Origin: Streptomyces sp. NBC_00083
GTDB taxonomy: Bacteria > Actinomycetota > Actinomycetes > Streptomycetales > Streptomycetaceae
DNA length: 64,000 nucleotides
Assembly (NCBI RefSeq): GCF_026343295.1
Contig: NZ_JAPELY010000005.1
Span: 1 to 64,000 of the forward strand
Direction of reading: 5' to 3'
A model generated the notes under the pieces. That model was not told the origin of the DNA. It did no database searches and was given only the letters and a program-made list of their open reading frames with translations. Each line of letters opens with the position of its first letter. Position 1 is the first letter of the stretch. A program made the position numbers and the translations under genes. Positions 34,729-44,288 of the stretch are shown here, one piece after another.

Positions 34729-36186
34729 ATGAAAAGAGCTACTCCTGTGTCCGACGGCGTCCGTCCTCACAACAGGGCCGCCTTGCTCACCTTGACCTGC
34801 ATAGGCCAGTTCATGGTGCTCCTCAACAACACCATCACCAGCGCCGCGCTGCCCGACATGCAACAGCGTCTCGACACGACGCTGACCGGGCTGCAGTGGA
34901 TCGTGGACGCCTATGTGCTCGCCGTGGCGATGCTCCTGCTCGCGGGCGGTGTCTTCGCGGACCGCTTCGGCGGCAAGCGCATCTTCCTGGGCGGCATGGC
35001 CCTGTTCACGCTCGCCTCGCTCCTGTGCAGCCTGTCCGCCGGCGTCGGCTGGCTCCTGGCCGCACGCGTCCTCCAGGGCATCGGCGCGGCGGCGCTCAGC
35101 CCGGCCAGCCTCGCGCTGCTCGCCTCCGCCTACCCGGTGCCCCGGGACCGGGTCAAGGCGATCGGCCAGTGGGCCACGTTCAGCGGCATCGGCCTCGCGG
35201 TCGGTCCCGCGGCCGGCGGCCTCCTGGTCGAGGCCTTCGACTGGCGTGCCATCTTCCTCGTCAACATCCCCATCGGCGTGGTGACGCTGATCGTGGGCGC
35301 GCGCGTCCTGCGGGACCACCGCAACCCCGACGCGCCCCCGCTCGACCTGCCCGGCCAGGTCCTCGCGCTCCTCGTGGTCGGCACGCTGACCTTCGGGCTC
35401 ACCGAGGGGGGCGAACTCGGCTGGACGGCGCCGCTGATCCTGTCCTGCTTCGCCGCGACGATCGTCCTGCTCGCGCTGTTCATCGCGGTGGAGGCCCGTT
35501 CGGCCACGCCGATGCTGCCGCTGCGTCTGTTCAAGCACCGTCTGTTCACCGTCTCCAACGCGGCCATGACCGTCGTCGGCTTCGGCCTGATGGGGTCGGG
35601 CTTCTTCTTCACCCAGTTCTTCGCCACCGTCCAGGGCCATTCGGTGCTGCGCTCCGCGCTGGAGACGCTGCCCTGCACGCTCGCGATGGTGGTGTGCAGT
35701 CCGTACGCCGCGCGGATCGCCGCCCGGTTCGGCTTCCGCAGCGTGGTCACCGCGGGCCTGGTCCTCGCCGGAGCCGGCCTGGTGACGATGGCGTCCGTGC
35801 ACGCCACCACGGCGTACGCGGACGTGTGGTGGCGGCTCGCGGTCACCGGCGCGGGCTTCGGCCTCACCATGTCCCCGCTGACCGGCGCGGCCATCTCCTC
35901 GGTCGGTCCCCGCGAGGGCGGCCTCGCCTCGGGGATCAGCAGCACCACCCGGCAGATCGGGGCGGTGTTCGGGGTGGCGGTGCTCGGGGCCATCGTGCGC
36001 ACCCGCCAGGAGCACGGCGCTTCCTTCGACAGCGGCCTCAACTCCGCGTTCCTCACCGCCGGCGTCATCACACTGATCAGCGCCGTCTTCACCGCACTGT
36101 GGCTGGTACGGCGCAAGACCCTGGTGGTCGACCTGCCGCCGGCCACCCGGACCGCCGCCCCCGAGCCCACGGCGTCCCGGTCCTGA
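34729..36186 (+). CDS. MFS drug exporter, DHA2 (14-TMS) type
   Basis: A 485-residue exporter with about 14 membrane segments. The N-half shows NNTITSAALPDMQ and LQWIVDAYVLAVAMLLLAGG with GVFADRFGGKRIF after it, typical of actinorhodin- and EmrB-like pumps; RIGAAALSP-like and GPAAGGLLVE motif C marks an antiporter. ATG 34729 has no ribosome site; GTG 34747 (AAGAG upstream) may be the real start. Likely second efflux pump and resistance gene of the cluster. A strong hairpin follows the stop. Confidence 0.9.
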   Translation: MKRATPVSDGVRPHNRAALLTLTCIGQFMVLLNNTITSAALPDMQQRLDTTLTGLQWIVDAYVLAVAMLLLAGGVFADRFGGKRIFLGGMALFTLASLLCSLSAGVGWLLAARVLQGIGAAALSPASLALLASAYPVPRDRVKAIGQWATFSGIGLAVGPAAGGLLVEAFDWRAIFLVNIPIGVVTLIVGARVLRDHRNPDAPPLDLPGQVLALLVVGTLTFGLTEGGELGWTAPLILSCFAATIVLLALFIAVEARSATPMLPLRLFKHRLFTVSNAAMTVVGFGLMGSGFFFTQFFATVQGHSVLRSALETLPCTLAMVVCSPYAARIAARFGFRSVVTAGLVLAGAGLVTMASVHATTAYADVWWRLAVTGAGFGLTMSPLTGAAISSVGPREGGLASGISSTTRQIGAVFGVAVLGAIVRTRQEHGASFDSGLNSAFLTAGVITLISAVFTALWLVRRKTLVVDLPPATRTAAPEPTASRS

Positions 36187-36213
36187 CCGACGACCCCGGA
36201 CACGCGCAGGAAA

Positions 36214-36242
36214 GCGGCCGGCCCCGCACGGGGGCCGGCCGC
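36214..36242 (+). terminator. 12-bp perfect hairpin after the DHA2 exporter
   Basis: GCGGCCGGCCCC pairs exactly with GGGGCCGGCCGC around GCACG. It lies 27 bases after the exporter stop and ahead of the LuxR-type gene; probable terminator. Confidence 0.65.
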
Positions 36243-36278
36243 CCCGGGGCCCCACCCTCGTAGAGCGAGAAGGTAGCC

Positions 36279-36953
36279 ATGTCCCTCCCGACAGCTCGGC
36301 CCGCGCGGGGCCTCACCGTCGCCCTGGCCGTCCGCCAGGACATCCACCGTTACGGACTCGAAGGGATGCTGCACTCCCTGGAGGAGATCGCGAGCATCTT
36401 CAGCCACCCGGCCATCGCCGACGCCGTGGAGGCCGCCCCGGGGACATTGCCGGACCTGCTGCTCACCTCCACCGCCGAACTGGACGAGACCACCGACCCG
36501 TCGGTGGCCCGCTACCTGCGCGACCACGGGGTGCGCCTGGTGGTCCTCATCGGGCCCGACGAGCGGATGACATCGGCCTGGGCCTCGCAGGTGCACGGCT
36601 TCGTGGACCGGTCGGCGCTCCACCTCAGCCTGCTGCGGGACGCGGTCGTCGACGTGTCCGCCGGCCGCTTCCATGTGTCGGCGAGCCTGGCCCGGCGCCT
36701 GCTCGTGCCCGCCGACCCGGGGCCCGCGGTCGCCCTGACGGCGCGTGAGGTGCAGGTCCTGGAACTGGTGGCGGGCGGCCTCAGCAACAAGCAGGCCGCC
36801 CGCTCCCTGGGCATTTCCGAGAACGGCGTCAAGCGCCTGATGGGCAACATCCTCGCCAAGCTCAACAGCCCCAACCGCACCCTCGCCGTGGTCAGAGCGC
36901 TGGAGATCGGACTCCTGGCGAAGCCGGCAGCAGTCGGGCCAGCTCACGTTTGA
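36279..36953 (+). CDS. LuxR-type response regulator with degenerate receiver
   Basis: A 224-residue NarL/LuxR-like regulator. The C-terminal HTH is clear (LTAREVQVLELVAGGLSNKQ, then ISENGVKRLMGNILAKL). The N-terminal 130 residues keep a receiver-like alternation, but the acidic pocket and phospho-Asp are not visible where expected (PDLLLTSTAELDE instead of a D near the third strand end), so control by phosphorylation is doubtful; a ligand-sensing atypical receiver is likely. The gene end overlaps the convergent ligase gene by 62 bases. Probable cluster activator. Confidence 0.85.
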   Translation: MSLPTARPARGLTVALAVRQDIHRYGLEGMLHSLEEIASIFSHPAIADAVEAAPGTLPDLLLTSTAELDETTDPSVARYLRDHGVRLVVLIGPDERMTSAWASQVHGFVDRSALHLSLLRDAVVDVSAGRFHVSASLARRLLVPADPGPAVALTAREVQVLELVAGGLSNKQAARSLGISENGVKRLMGNILAKLNSPNRTLAVVRALEIGLLAKPAAVGPAHV

Positions 36954-38448
36954 GGACCTTGCCGCTGGGGCCCAGCGGCAGCCGCTCGACGAACTCCACC
37001 CGGCGCGGGCGCTTGTAGCCGGTCAGCTCGCGCCGCGCCAACTCGGCCATCTCGTCGACGAGTTCGGTGTCGGTGACGGCGCCCGCCCTGCGCACCACGA
37101 CCGCGCAGACCTCCTCGCCGCGGGCCGCGTCCGGAACACCCACCACGGCGATCTGCTCGACGGCCGGATGGCGCAGCAGCACGTCCTCCACCTCACGCGG
37201 ATAGACGTTGTAGCCGCCCTGGATGATCACGTCCTTCTTGCGGTCCACGAGCGTGAGGCAGCCGTCGGGCGCCAGGTGTCCGAGGTCTCCGGAGCGGAAC
37301 CAGCCGTCCACGAGCACCTCGGCGGTGGCCTCGGGAAGACCGAGGTATCCCGCCATCACGTTGTGGCCCCGGACGACGACCTCGCCCACCTCGCCCACGG
37401 GCAGCAGCTCCACGCTGCCCTCCACGTCGGCGCGGGCGATGGCCACCTCCACCCCTTCGACCGGCACTCCCACGGTGCCGGGCCGCGGCGCCGTCCCCGG
37501 CTGGTTGTACGCGACGCACGGGGAGGTCTCCGTCAGGCCGTACCCCTCGTACACCTCGCAGCCGAAGGCGCGGCGCACCTGCGCGAGGACCGGGACCGCG
37601 AGCGCCGATCCCCCGCTGTAGGCGCGCCGCAGCCGGTGCGCGGGCGCGCCCGCGGCCACCGCTTCGAGCAGTGCGTGGTACATGGTCGGCACGCCCATGA
37701 AGACGGTGCAGCCGTGCCGGTCCATCGCCCGCAGCGCCTGCTCGGCGGCGAACCGGGGCGCGAGGACCAGCGTCGCGCCGGCCAGGAAGCAGGTGCCCAT
37801 GACGCAGACCTGTCCGAAGGTGTGCGACAGCGGCAGGCACCCGTAGAGCACGTCGTCGTCCTGGATCGCGAACGGGGAGACGGCGGTCACCTCGATGTTG
37901 GTGACGATGTTGCCGTGGGTCAGCATGGCGCCCTTGGGGCGGCCCGTGGTGCCCGAGGTGTAGAGGATCGCTGCCAGGTCGTCCGGGGCGACCGGGACGT
38001 ACCGCGCGACGGGCTCGCCGGCGTGCGGGGCGTCGAGACCGGTCCCGCCGGGGTGATCACCCGCGACGGTGAACAGCTCGACTCCGGCCGCGGCGGCCGC
38101 GGCGGCGCCCTGCTCCAGGGCCGAGCCCTCGCAGATCAGGGCGCGCGCGCCGCTGTCCCCGAGCACGAACTCCACTTCGGCGGCGCGGGAGTGCGCGTTC
38201 ATCGGCACCACGACCGCGCCCAGGGCGAGCACCCCGTAGTAGACGGCGGGGAAGCAGGGCGAGTTGGGCACGAGGAGGGCCACCCGGTCGCCGGGCCCGA
38301 CGCCGTGGCGGCGCAGCACTCCGGCGTAGTGGCGCGCCCGCTCCCACAGCCGCCCGTACGTGATGACGGAGTCGTCCCACACCAGGGCCGCACGGTCCGG
38401 CCGCCGTGCCGCCGTATCGGCGAGCACGGCGGCCAGAGGGCGGGTCAC
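36892..38448 (-). CDS. Acyl-CoA ligase of a C5N cassette (ligase A)
   Basis: AMP-forming ligase, 518 residues. [18 protein letters not shown] is the P-loop, [11 protein letters not shown] is A5, and [11 protein letters not shown] with [15 protein letters not shown] is A8; the catalytic Lys region [12 protein letters not shown] is at the end. GTG 38448 overlaps the aminolevulinate-synthase stop (GTGA) with AAGGAG upstream. In known C5N loci (asukamycin, moenomycin, ECO-02301) an acyl-CoA ligase activates 5-aminolevulinate for cyclisation and an amide synthetase attaches the ring. This gene fits the CoA-ligase role, but which of the two ligases does which step is inferred. Confidence 0.85.
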   Translation of the reverse strand: MTRPLAAVLADTAARRPDRAALVWDDSVITYGRLWERARHYAGVLRRHGVGPGDRVALLVPNSPCFPAVYYGVLALGAVVVPMNAHSRAAEVEFVLGDSGARALICEGSALEQGAAAAAAAGVELFTVAGDHPGGTGLDAPHAGEPVARYVPVAPDDLAAILYTSGTTGRPKGAMLTHGNIVTNIEVTAVSPFAIQDDDVLYGCLPLSHTFGQVCVMGTCFLAGATLVLAPRFAAEQALRAMDRHGCTVFMGVPTMYHALLEAVAAGAPAHRLRRAYSGGSALAVPVLAQVRRAFGCEVYEGYGLTETSPCVAYNQPGTAPRPGTVGVPVEGVEVAIARADVEGSVELLPVGEVGEVVVRGHNVMAGYLGLPEATAEVLVDGWFRSGDLGHLAPDGCLTLVDRKKDVIIQGGYNVYPREVEDVLLRHPAVEQIAVVGVPDAARGEEVCAVVVRRAGAVTDTELVDEMAELARRELTGYKRPRRVEFVERLPLGPSGKVLKRELARLLPASPGVRSPAL

Positions 38449-39695
38449 ACAAGCTCCTTCACCGCGCCGGCCCGCCCGGCCGCACGGTCGGACGCCGTGA
38501 CGATGTCCAGCTCCCGCCAGATGCCCGCGAGGGCTTCGGCGAACTTCTGCACGTCGGCCTCCGTGTGCGTCGCCGACGGGGCGATGCGCAGGAGCTCCTC
38601 GCCCGCGCGGACGCTCGGCGCGTTGATGGCCTGGACGTAGATCTTGTGCCGGTCCAGGAGGAGCGCCGATGCCTGCTTGCACAGGGCGTCGTCGCCGACG
38701 AGCGCCGAGACGATGTGCGAGTCCGACGACAGGTACGGCACGTCGGCCTCGTCGAGCAGCCGGTGCAGCAGCTGGGCGTTCCTGGCCAGGCTCTGCCGCT
38801 CGGTGTCGGAGGCCCGCAGGTGGCGCACGGCGGCCAGGGCGCCGGCCGCGGTGGCGGGCGGCAGCGAGGTGGTGAAGACGAACGCCCGCGAGAGGGTGCG
38901 CACGGCGTCGATCAGGTCCTGCGGTCCGGCGATGTAGCCGCCGGCGGTGCCGAGGCCCTTGGCGAGGGTGCCCATGATGACGTCGAACCGGTCGGCGATC
39001 CCCTCGCGGGGCGCGATGCCCGCGCCCTCGGGGCCGTACATGCCGATGGCGTGCACCTCGTCGAGGAAGGTGGTCGCGCCGTACTGGTGGGCGAGTTCGG
39101 CGATCTCGGCGAGCGGCGCCACGTCTCCGGACATGGAGTACACCGACTCCAGGACGATCAGCTTGGGCACCTCCGGGTCGGCCTGGGCGAGGAGTTCGGC
39201 CAGGTGCGCGACGTCGTTGTGGCGGAAGATGCGCTTCTGGGCGCCGCTGCGCCGCAGACCGTCGATGATCGAGGCGTGGTTCAGCTCGTCGGAGAAGACC
39301 ACCGTGCCCGGGGGGTTGCCCGCGATCACCGCGAGCGCGCCGTCGTTGGCGGTGTAGCCGGACGTGAAGAGCAGCGCGGCGTCCTTGCCGTGCCAGTCCG
39401 CGAGTTCGCGCTCCAGCTCCACGTGGCGGTGGTTGGTGCCGCCGATGTTGCGGGAGCCGCCGGACCCGGCGCCGAACCGGGCGACGGCGTCATGGACGGC
39501 GGCCAGGACGGCGGGGTGCTGCCCCATGCCGAGGTAGTCGTTGCTGCACCAGACGCTGACCTCGGTGTCCTCGTCGGGGGTGCGGGCGATCGCGCTGGGG
39601 AAGTTGCCGGCCCGGCGGCCGATCTCCAGGAACGTGCGGGTGCGGCGCTGCTCGTCGGTGAGCTGGTCGGTGAAGTAGTCGAGGTGCCTGGGCAT
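38445..39695 (-). CDS. 5-aminolevulinate synthase, C5N-type
   Basis: PLP-dependent alpha-oxoamine synthase of 416 residues condensing glycine and succinyl-CoA to 5-aminolevulinate. [18 protein letters not shown] and [16 protein letters not shown] carry the cofactor Asp/His and Lys246; [19 protein letters not shown] is the substrate-binding block of ALA synthases as opposed to AONS or KBL. Streptomyces make heme ALA by the C5 glutamyl-tRNA route, so an ALA synthase here is a secondary-metabolism enzyme. Between two AMP ligases it is the diagnostic gene for the 2-amino-3-hydroxycyclopentenone (C5N) unit. Confidence 0.95.
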   Translation of the reverse strand: MPRHLDYFTDQLTDEQRRTRTFLEIGRRAGNFPSAIARTPDEDTEVSVWCSNDYLGMGQHPAVLAAVHDAVARFGAGSGGSRNIGGTNHRHVELERELADWHGKDAALLFTSGYTANDGALAVIAGNPPGTVVFSDELNHASIIDGLRRSGAQKRIFRHNDVAHLAELLAQADPEVPKLIVLESVYSMSGDVAPLAEIAELAHQYGATTFLDEVHAIGMYGPEGAGIAPREGIADRFDVIMGTLAKGLGTAGGYIAGPQDLIDAVRTLSRAFVFTTSLPPATAAGALAAVRHLRASDTERQSLARNAQLLHRLLDEADVPYLSSDSHIVSALVGDDALCKQASALLLDRHKIYVQAINAPSVRAGEELLRIAPSATHTEADVQKFAEALAGIWRELDIVTASDRAAGRAGAVKELV

Positions 39696-39775
39696 GGTGG
39701 TTCCTCTCGTTCGGCTTCATCAGGGGAAGTGGCGCACGTACAAGGGGTGTTGGGGGCGGGGGGCGGCCGGGTGTC

Positions 39776-41356
39776 TCAGGCGGTGGCGGCGCTGTGCTCG
39801 CGCAGCCGCGCCTTGTCGGGCTTGCCCCCGAGGTTCATGGGGAGTTCGTCGAGCACCAGGACCCGCTCGGGGGCCTGGGCCGGGGAGAGCGAGGCGCTGA
39901 TGTGCTTGCGTACCGCGTCGGGTTCGACGAGGGTGCCGGGGCGGCAGGTCAGGGCGGCGTGGAGGTGCTCGACGCCGTCGGTGTCGCGTACGCCGTAGAC
40001 CGCCGCGAGCGCGACGCCGGGCAGGGTCAGCAGCTCGCGCTCGACCACGGCGGGGTAGACCTTGACCCCGTCGACCTTGACGACGTCGGAGACCCGGTCG
40101 AGCAGGTGGAGGCAGCCGCGTGCGTCGCGGTAGCCGATGTCGCCGGTGCGGTACCAGCCGTCGCGCAGCGCGTCGGCGTCGAGGGACGCGTCGAGGTAGC
40201 CGTCCATGAGCTGCGGGGAGCGCATCCGGATCTCCCCGACCTGCCCGTCGGACAGCGGCGCCCCGGAGTCCGGGTCGCGCACCTCCACCTCGACTTCGGG
40301 GAAGACCCGGCCGACCGTCGCGGCCAGACCCGGGTCGGCGTGCCCCGCCGGGTCGAGGAAGGTGATGCGGCCGCTCTCCGTGGTGCCGTACAGCTGGAGC
40401 AGGACCGGGCCGAACACCTTCAGCGCGGCGCTGATCCGGCTGGGCGCCGCCGAGGTGCCGCTGTAGCTGAGGACCCGCAGCCCGCCGAGCCCCGCCGCCG
40501 CGGCGTCCCGGTGTCCCAGGTCGTCGAGGTGGTCGAGCAGCCGGTACAGCTGGGTGGTGGCCATGAAGGTGCGGGTGACGCCGTGCTCGACGACGGCGCG
40601 CACCACCTGGTCCGCGTCGAACTCCGGCAGCAGCACGACGCTGCCGCCCACCGCCAGCGCGCCGTCGACCAGGAGCCCCGCGCTGTGGCTCAGCGGGGTG
40701 CTGAACAGGGCGGTGATCTCGGCGGCCTCCGGGGGCGTCTCGACCGCGATCCGTACGGTGCCTTCCCAGGCCCGTACGGACTTGCGGATCCCCTTGGGGC
40801 GGCCGGTGCTGCCGCTGGTGAACATGATGACGGCGAGGTCGTCGGGCGCGCCGTGCTCCGGGGCGACGTGCCCGGGGTCGTCGGTGGGCTCGGTCCTGGC
40901 GGCCCCGTCCTGCCCGGGGCCGATGAGGAACGCCCCGCAGCCTTCGGCCAGTTCGGCGGCGCGCGCCGCGCTGGTCCGGTCGGCGTAGAGGACGCTCGCG
41001 CCGGTGGCCCGCAGGATGCCGAGCTGGTCGGTGAGCGGCAGCATGGCCGTGCTGGTGCCGGGGTTGGTGGAGCGCAGGAAACAGACGGCGGCGCCGGCGA
41101 GATGGGCGGCGTGCCGGACGGTGATCATGTCCGGGCTGTTGGGCGCGGTGAGTACGGCGACGACGGTGCCGCGCCCGGCTCCGGCGGCGCGCAGCGTCCG
41201 GTAGGTGCCGGTGACGGCGCGCAGGTAGGCGCCCGCCGTCAGCTCCGTACCCGGGTAGCGGAGGACCACCTTGCCGGGGTGCTCCGCCAGCGCCTCCAGC
41301 ACGCCGGGCACATAGCCGCCCGCGTCCGACCACCAGGCCCCGCCCGCAGTCACCAT
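39776..41356 (-). CDS. AMP-dependent ligase / amide synthetase of C5N cassette (ligase B)
   Basis: ANL ligase of 526 residues with IMFTSGSTGRPKGIRKSV (P-loop), LQLYGTTESG (A5), GWYRTGDIGYRD and LDRVSDVVKVDGVKVYP (A8), and a final GKPDKARLREH with the catalytic Lys. It is first gene of the leftward three-gene set, 80 bases before the ALA synthase. By analogy with C5N loci it may be the amide synthetase that couples the cyclised ring to an acyl chain. ATG 41354-41356 preferred; GAGGAG is 10 bases upstream. Divergent from the MocR gene. Confidence 0.85.
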   Translation of the reverse strand: MVTAGGAWWSDAGGYVPGVLEALAEHPGKVVLRYPGTELTAGAYLRAVTGTYRTLRAAGAGRGTVVAVLTAPNSPDMITVRHAAHLAGAAVCFLRSTNPGTSTAMLPLTDQLGILRATGASVLYADRTSAARAAELAEGCGAFLIGPGQDGAARTEPTDDPGHVAPEHGAPDDLAVIMFTSGSTGRPKGIRKSVRAWEGTVRIAVETPPEAAEITALFSTPLSHSAGLLVDGALAVGGSVVLLPEFDADQVVRAVVEHGVTRTFMATTQLYRLLDHLDDLGHRDAAAAGLGGLRVLSYSGTSAAPSRISAALKVFGPVLLQLYGTTESGRITFLDPAGHADPGLAATVGRVFPEVEVEVRDPDSGAPLSDGQVGEIRMRSPQLMDGYLDASLDADALRDGWYRTGDIGYRDARGCLHLLDRVSDVVKVDGVKVYPAVVERELLTLPGVALAAVYGVRDTDGVEHLHAALTCRPGTLVEPDAVRKHISASLSPAQAPERVLVLDELPMNLGGKPDKARLREHSAATA

Positions 41357-41517
41357 GCCGCCCGCTCCTCCCTGCCGCGCCGAACGCGGCAGTCAGCTGT
41401 GCTCCGACACCTGAAGTCTTCTGGTCGCGGAAGTCCTGGCACAGGCGTGTTCGGCCACCCCGACGGCCCGGCCTCGCGACCGCCCCACCGGGGGTACCCG
41501 AACGGGTAGGCCCCGCC

Positions 41518-43080
41518 GTGGCAGACTCGGCGGGGGTGGACGGGGTGCCGGGCCGAGGGGGGAGCGCCGTGGGGTCGCCGGAGTTGCTCATCGTGCTCGA
41601 CCGGGGCGGCGGTACGCCGTTGCAGCAGCAGCTCGGTGACCGGATCGCCGCGCTGGTGCGGGCGGGCCGGCTGCGCCCCGGGGACGCGCTGCCCGCCTCG
41701 CGCGAGCTCGCCCGCCAGCTCGACGTGTCACGGACCGTCGTCACCCGCGCCTACGAACTCCTGCGCGCGGGCGGCGTCATCACCGCCCGGCAGGGTTCGG
41801 GGACCCGCGTCGCACCCGATGCCGGCCAGCCCGCCCGGCCCCAACACGCTCTGCCCGCAGCCTCGTTGGCGCCGCAGCCGCCGCGGCCCACCGACGGCGG
41901 CGACGCCCTGTGGCGGCCCTGGGAGCCGCCGCCCGCGCAACGGGCCGCGGACGTCATCGACTTCCGGCACGGCACACCCGCGCTCGCCGAGTTCCCGCTG
42001 GCGCGCTGGCGGCAGTCGCTGCACACGGCGTACGGCCGCGCGGGCGCCGCCTCGCTCGGCTACGGGCCGGCCGAGGGCTCACCCGCGCTGCGGACGGAGA
42101 TCGCGACGCTGGTCCGGCGCAGCCGCGCCCTCGACGCCCCGGCCGACCGCATCATGGTCACCAGCGGCGCCACCCAGGCGATGGACATCCTGGTCCGGAT
42201 GCTGGTCGGCCCCGGCGACGTCGTGGTCATCGAGGACCCCAGCCACACCGTGCTCCGGCAGGTCTTCGGCTGTTCGGGCGCGCACGTCGTGCCCGTGCCG
42301 GTGGACGAACAGGGGTTGCGCGTCGACGACATCGACGCCCGGGTACGCGCCCACGGCCACGACCCGGCCCGCGTGCGGCTCGTGTACGTGACGCCGTCGC
42401 ACCAGTTCCCCACCGGGTTCATCCTGTCCGGGCCGCGCCGGCGCGGGCTGCTCCGGTGGGCGTACGACCGCGGGGCGACCGTCCTGGAGGACGACTACCA
42501 CCACGAGTTCACCTTCACCGGGGAGCGTCTTCCCGCCCTCGCCGCCGAGCGGCACCGCTCCACCGTGGCCTACGTCGGCAGCTTCAGCAAGACGCTCTTC
42601 CCCGCCCTGCGCATCGGCTACGCCGTCCTGCCGCCGCACCTCGTGCAGCCGTTCCTCGGCATCAAGTGGATCACCGACCGGCTCACCCCCACCGTCACCC
42701 AGGACGCCCTCGCCGACTTCATCTCCACCGGCGCGTACGCCCGCCACATCAGCCGCATGACCCGGCTCTACCGCGGGCGCCGCAGCCGCCTCCTGGCAGC
42801 GCTGCACGACCACTTCGGCGCCGGGGTCCGCGTGTCGGGTGCGGCGGCCGGCCTGCACGTCCTCGTCACCCTGACCGGAGCGCGGGGCGTCCCCGAGGAC
42901 CGGATCGCCGCGGCGGCGGCCACGCACGGCGTGCGGATCCACCCCGCGTCCGGCTACTTCGTCCAGGACCCGCCGGCCGATCCCGCCTTCCTCATGGGGT
43001 ACGCGGCCCTGCCCGCCCCCCGCATCACCCGCGGCGTCGCCCTGCTCGCCGGCGCGGTGCGCGAGGCCGCGTCGGGCTAG
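41518..43080 (+). CDS. MocR/PdxR-type GntR regulator with aminotransferase domain
   Basis: A 520-residue fusion. A GntR winged helix covers about 34-95 (LRPGDALPASRELARQLDVS, RTVVTRAYELLRAGG), a Pro-rich linker follows, and then a fold-type I aminotransferase domain has VLEDDYHHEFTF and GSFSKTLFPALRIGY with PLP Lys358. Such proteins sense PLP or an amino compound and often control the divergent gene; here that is the C5N cassette whose ALA synthase also uses PLP. GTG start at 41518. The 160-base spacer holds GGTACCCGAACGGGTA-like inverted bases near 41492. Stops overlap with the next convergent gene by four bases. Confidence 0.9.
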   Translation: MADSAGVDGVPGRGGSAVGSPELLIVLDRGGGTPLQQQLGDRIAALVRAGRLRPGDALPASRELARQLDVSRTVVTRAYELLRAGGVITARQGSGTRVAPDAGQPARPQHALPAASLAPQPPRPTDGGDALWRPWEPPPAQRAADVIDFRHGTPALAEFPLARWRQSLHTAYGRAGAASLGYGPAEGSPALRTEIATLVRRSRALDAPADRIMVTSGATQAMDILVRMLVGPGDVVVIEDPSHTVLRQVFGCSGAHVVPVPVDEQGLRVDDIDARVRAHGHDPARVRLVYVTPSHQFPTGFILSGPRRRGLLRWAYDRGATVLEDDYHHEFTFTGERLPALAAERHRSTVAYVGSFSKTLFPALRIGYAVLPPHLVQPFLGIKWITDRLTPTVTQDALADFISTGAYARHISRMTRLYRGRRSRLLAALHDHFGAGVRVSGAAAGLHVLVTLTGARGVPEDRIAAAAATHGVRIHPASGYFVQDPPADPAFLMGYAALPAPRITRGVALLAGAVREAASG

Positions 43081-44288
43081 CCGTTCGCCGCGAGTGCCGC
43101 CTCGGCCGCGGCGGCCGTCGGCCTCGTCCGCAGCAGCGCGAACCCCGCCATCCCGACGAGCGGGGCGCCCAGCAGCGCCACGAAGACCGGCCGGTGCCCC
43201 TGCGCCGCCCACAGCGCTCCGAGCCCCACCGGCACCACGAGCCGCGCGAGGCCCAGCACGAAGCCGTTGAGCGCCATGTAGGTGCCGACGCGGCGCTCGT
43301 CGACGTGGTCGGCGACGTACGTCGGCACGACCACGGACACGATGATCTCGCCGAGGGTCCACACCCCTGTGGACAGCAGCAGCGCCGGCAGCGAGAACCC
43401 GAGCACGATCACGGCGAGGCCGAGGGTCCACAGCAGCCCCGCGGCCAGCAGCAGCGTCTTCGTGCCGTGGCCGCGCAGCCGCCTCTCCAGGGGCAGCCCG
43501 AGGCCCACCACGACCACGCTGTTGATCGTGTAGACCACCCCGACGAGCCCCGCCGAACCGTGCAGGACCGTCGTGACGGCGAGCGGCAGCGCGTATTCGA
43601 GGCCGATGAGCGGAACCACGTAGAAGAAGGAGACGAGGATCAGGAGGAGCACGTGGGGATGACCGGTCACCGGCCAACGACCGTATCGCGCAACGGACTT
43701 GGGACCCTTTGTCCTGCGGTCGCGCGGCACCCGCCACACGATCAGCGCCGCGCACAGCAGGCCCGCGAGGATGTCGCCCGCGAACATGACGCGGTACGAG
43801 TACCCGGCGGCGACCCCGCCGAGGAGCGGGCCCACGCCCATGCCGAGGTTGTTGCCGACGTAGCCGACCGTGTACGCGAACGGGCGCTGCTCGGGGGTGG
43901 CCAGGTCGGCGACCAGGGTGTTGGAGGCGGGGCCGAACATGCCCGTGCCGACCAGGGCGAGGAAGAGGAGCGCCGCGTACGCCCAGGGTGCGCCGTCGAG
44001 CAGGGCGAGGCCGAGGTAGCCAGCGGCGTTGAGGAGCAGCGCGGCCAGCAGGGCGGCGCGGCGGCCCCGGCGGTCGCACACGGGGCCGCTCAGGAGGCTT
44101 CCGACGAGCAGCCCCGTGCTGCCGACAGAGATGAGCAGGCCGGCCTCCGCGGGGCCGAGCCCCTTGCCGCGCACCAGGTACACGGCGAGCAGCGGGAAGA
44201 CGAACATCCCGGCCCGGTTGACGAAGGAGGCGGCGAACAACACCCGCAACGCGAGCGGGAGTTCACCGAGGCGTCTCGTCCAGGTCAT
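43077..44288 (-). CDS. MFS transporter
   Basis: A 403-residue, 12-segment MFS protein. LPLALRVLFAASFVNRAG opens segment 1, SGPVCDRRGRRAALL is the loop 2-3 motif, and a central linker (DRRTKGPKSVARYG) splits the halves. ATG 44286-44288 overlaps the ATP-grasp stop at ATGA. It closes a leftward three-gene operon with the ATP-grasp and B3/4 genes and probably exports the compound they make. Convergent with the MocR gene. Confidence 0.88.
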   Translation of the reverse strand: MTWTRRLGELPLALRVLFAASFVNRAGMFVFPLLAVYLVRGKGLGPAEAGLLISVGSTGLLVGSLLSGPVCDRRGRRAALLAALLLNAAGYLGLALLDGAPWAYAALLFLALVGTGMFGPASNTLVADLATPEQRPFAYTVGYVGNNLGMGVGPLLGGVAAGYSYRVMFAGDILAGLLCAALIVWRVPRDRRTKGPKSVARYGRWPVTGHPHVLLLILVSFFYVVPLIGLEYALPLAVTTVLHGSAGLVGVVYTINSVVVVGLGLPLERRLRGHGTKTLLLAAGLLWTLGLAVIVLGFSLPALLLSTGVWTLGEIIVSVVVPTYVADHVDERRVGTYMALNGFVLGLARLVVPVGLGALWAAQGHRPVFVALLGAPLVGMAGFALLRTRPTAAAAEAALAANG

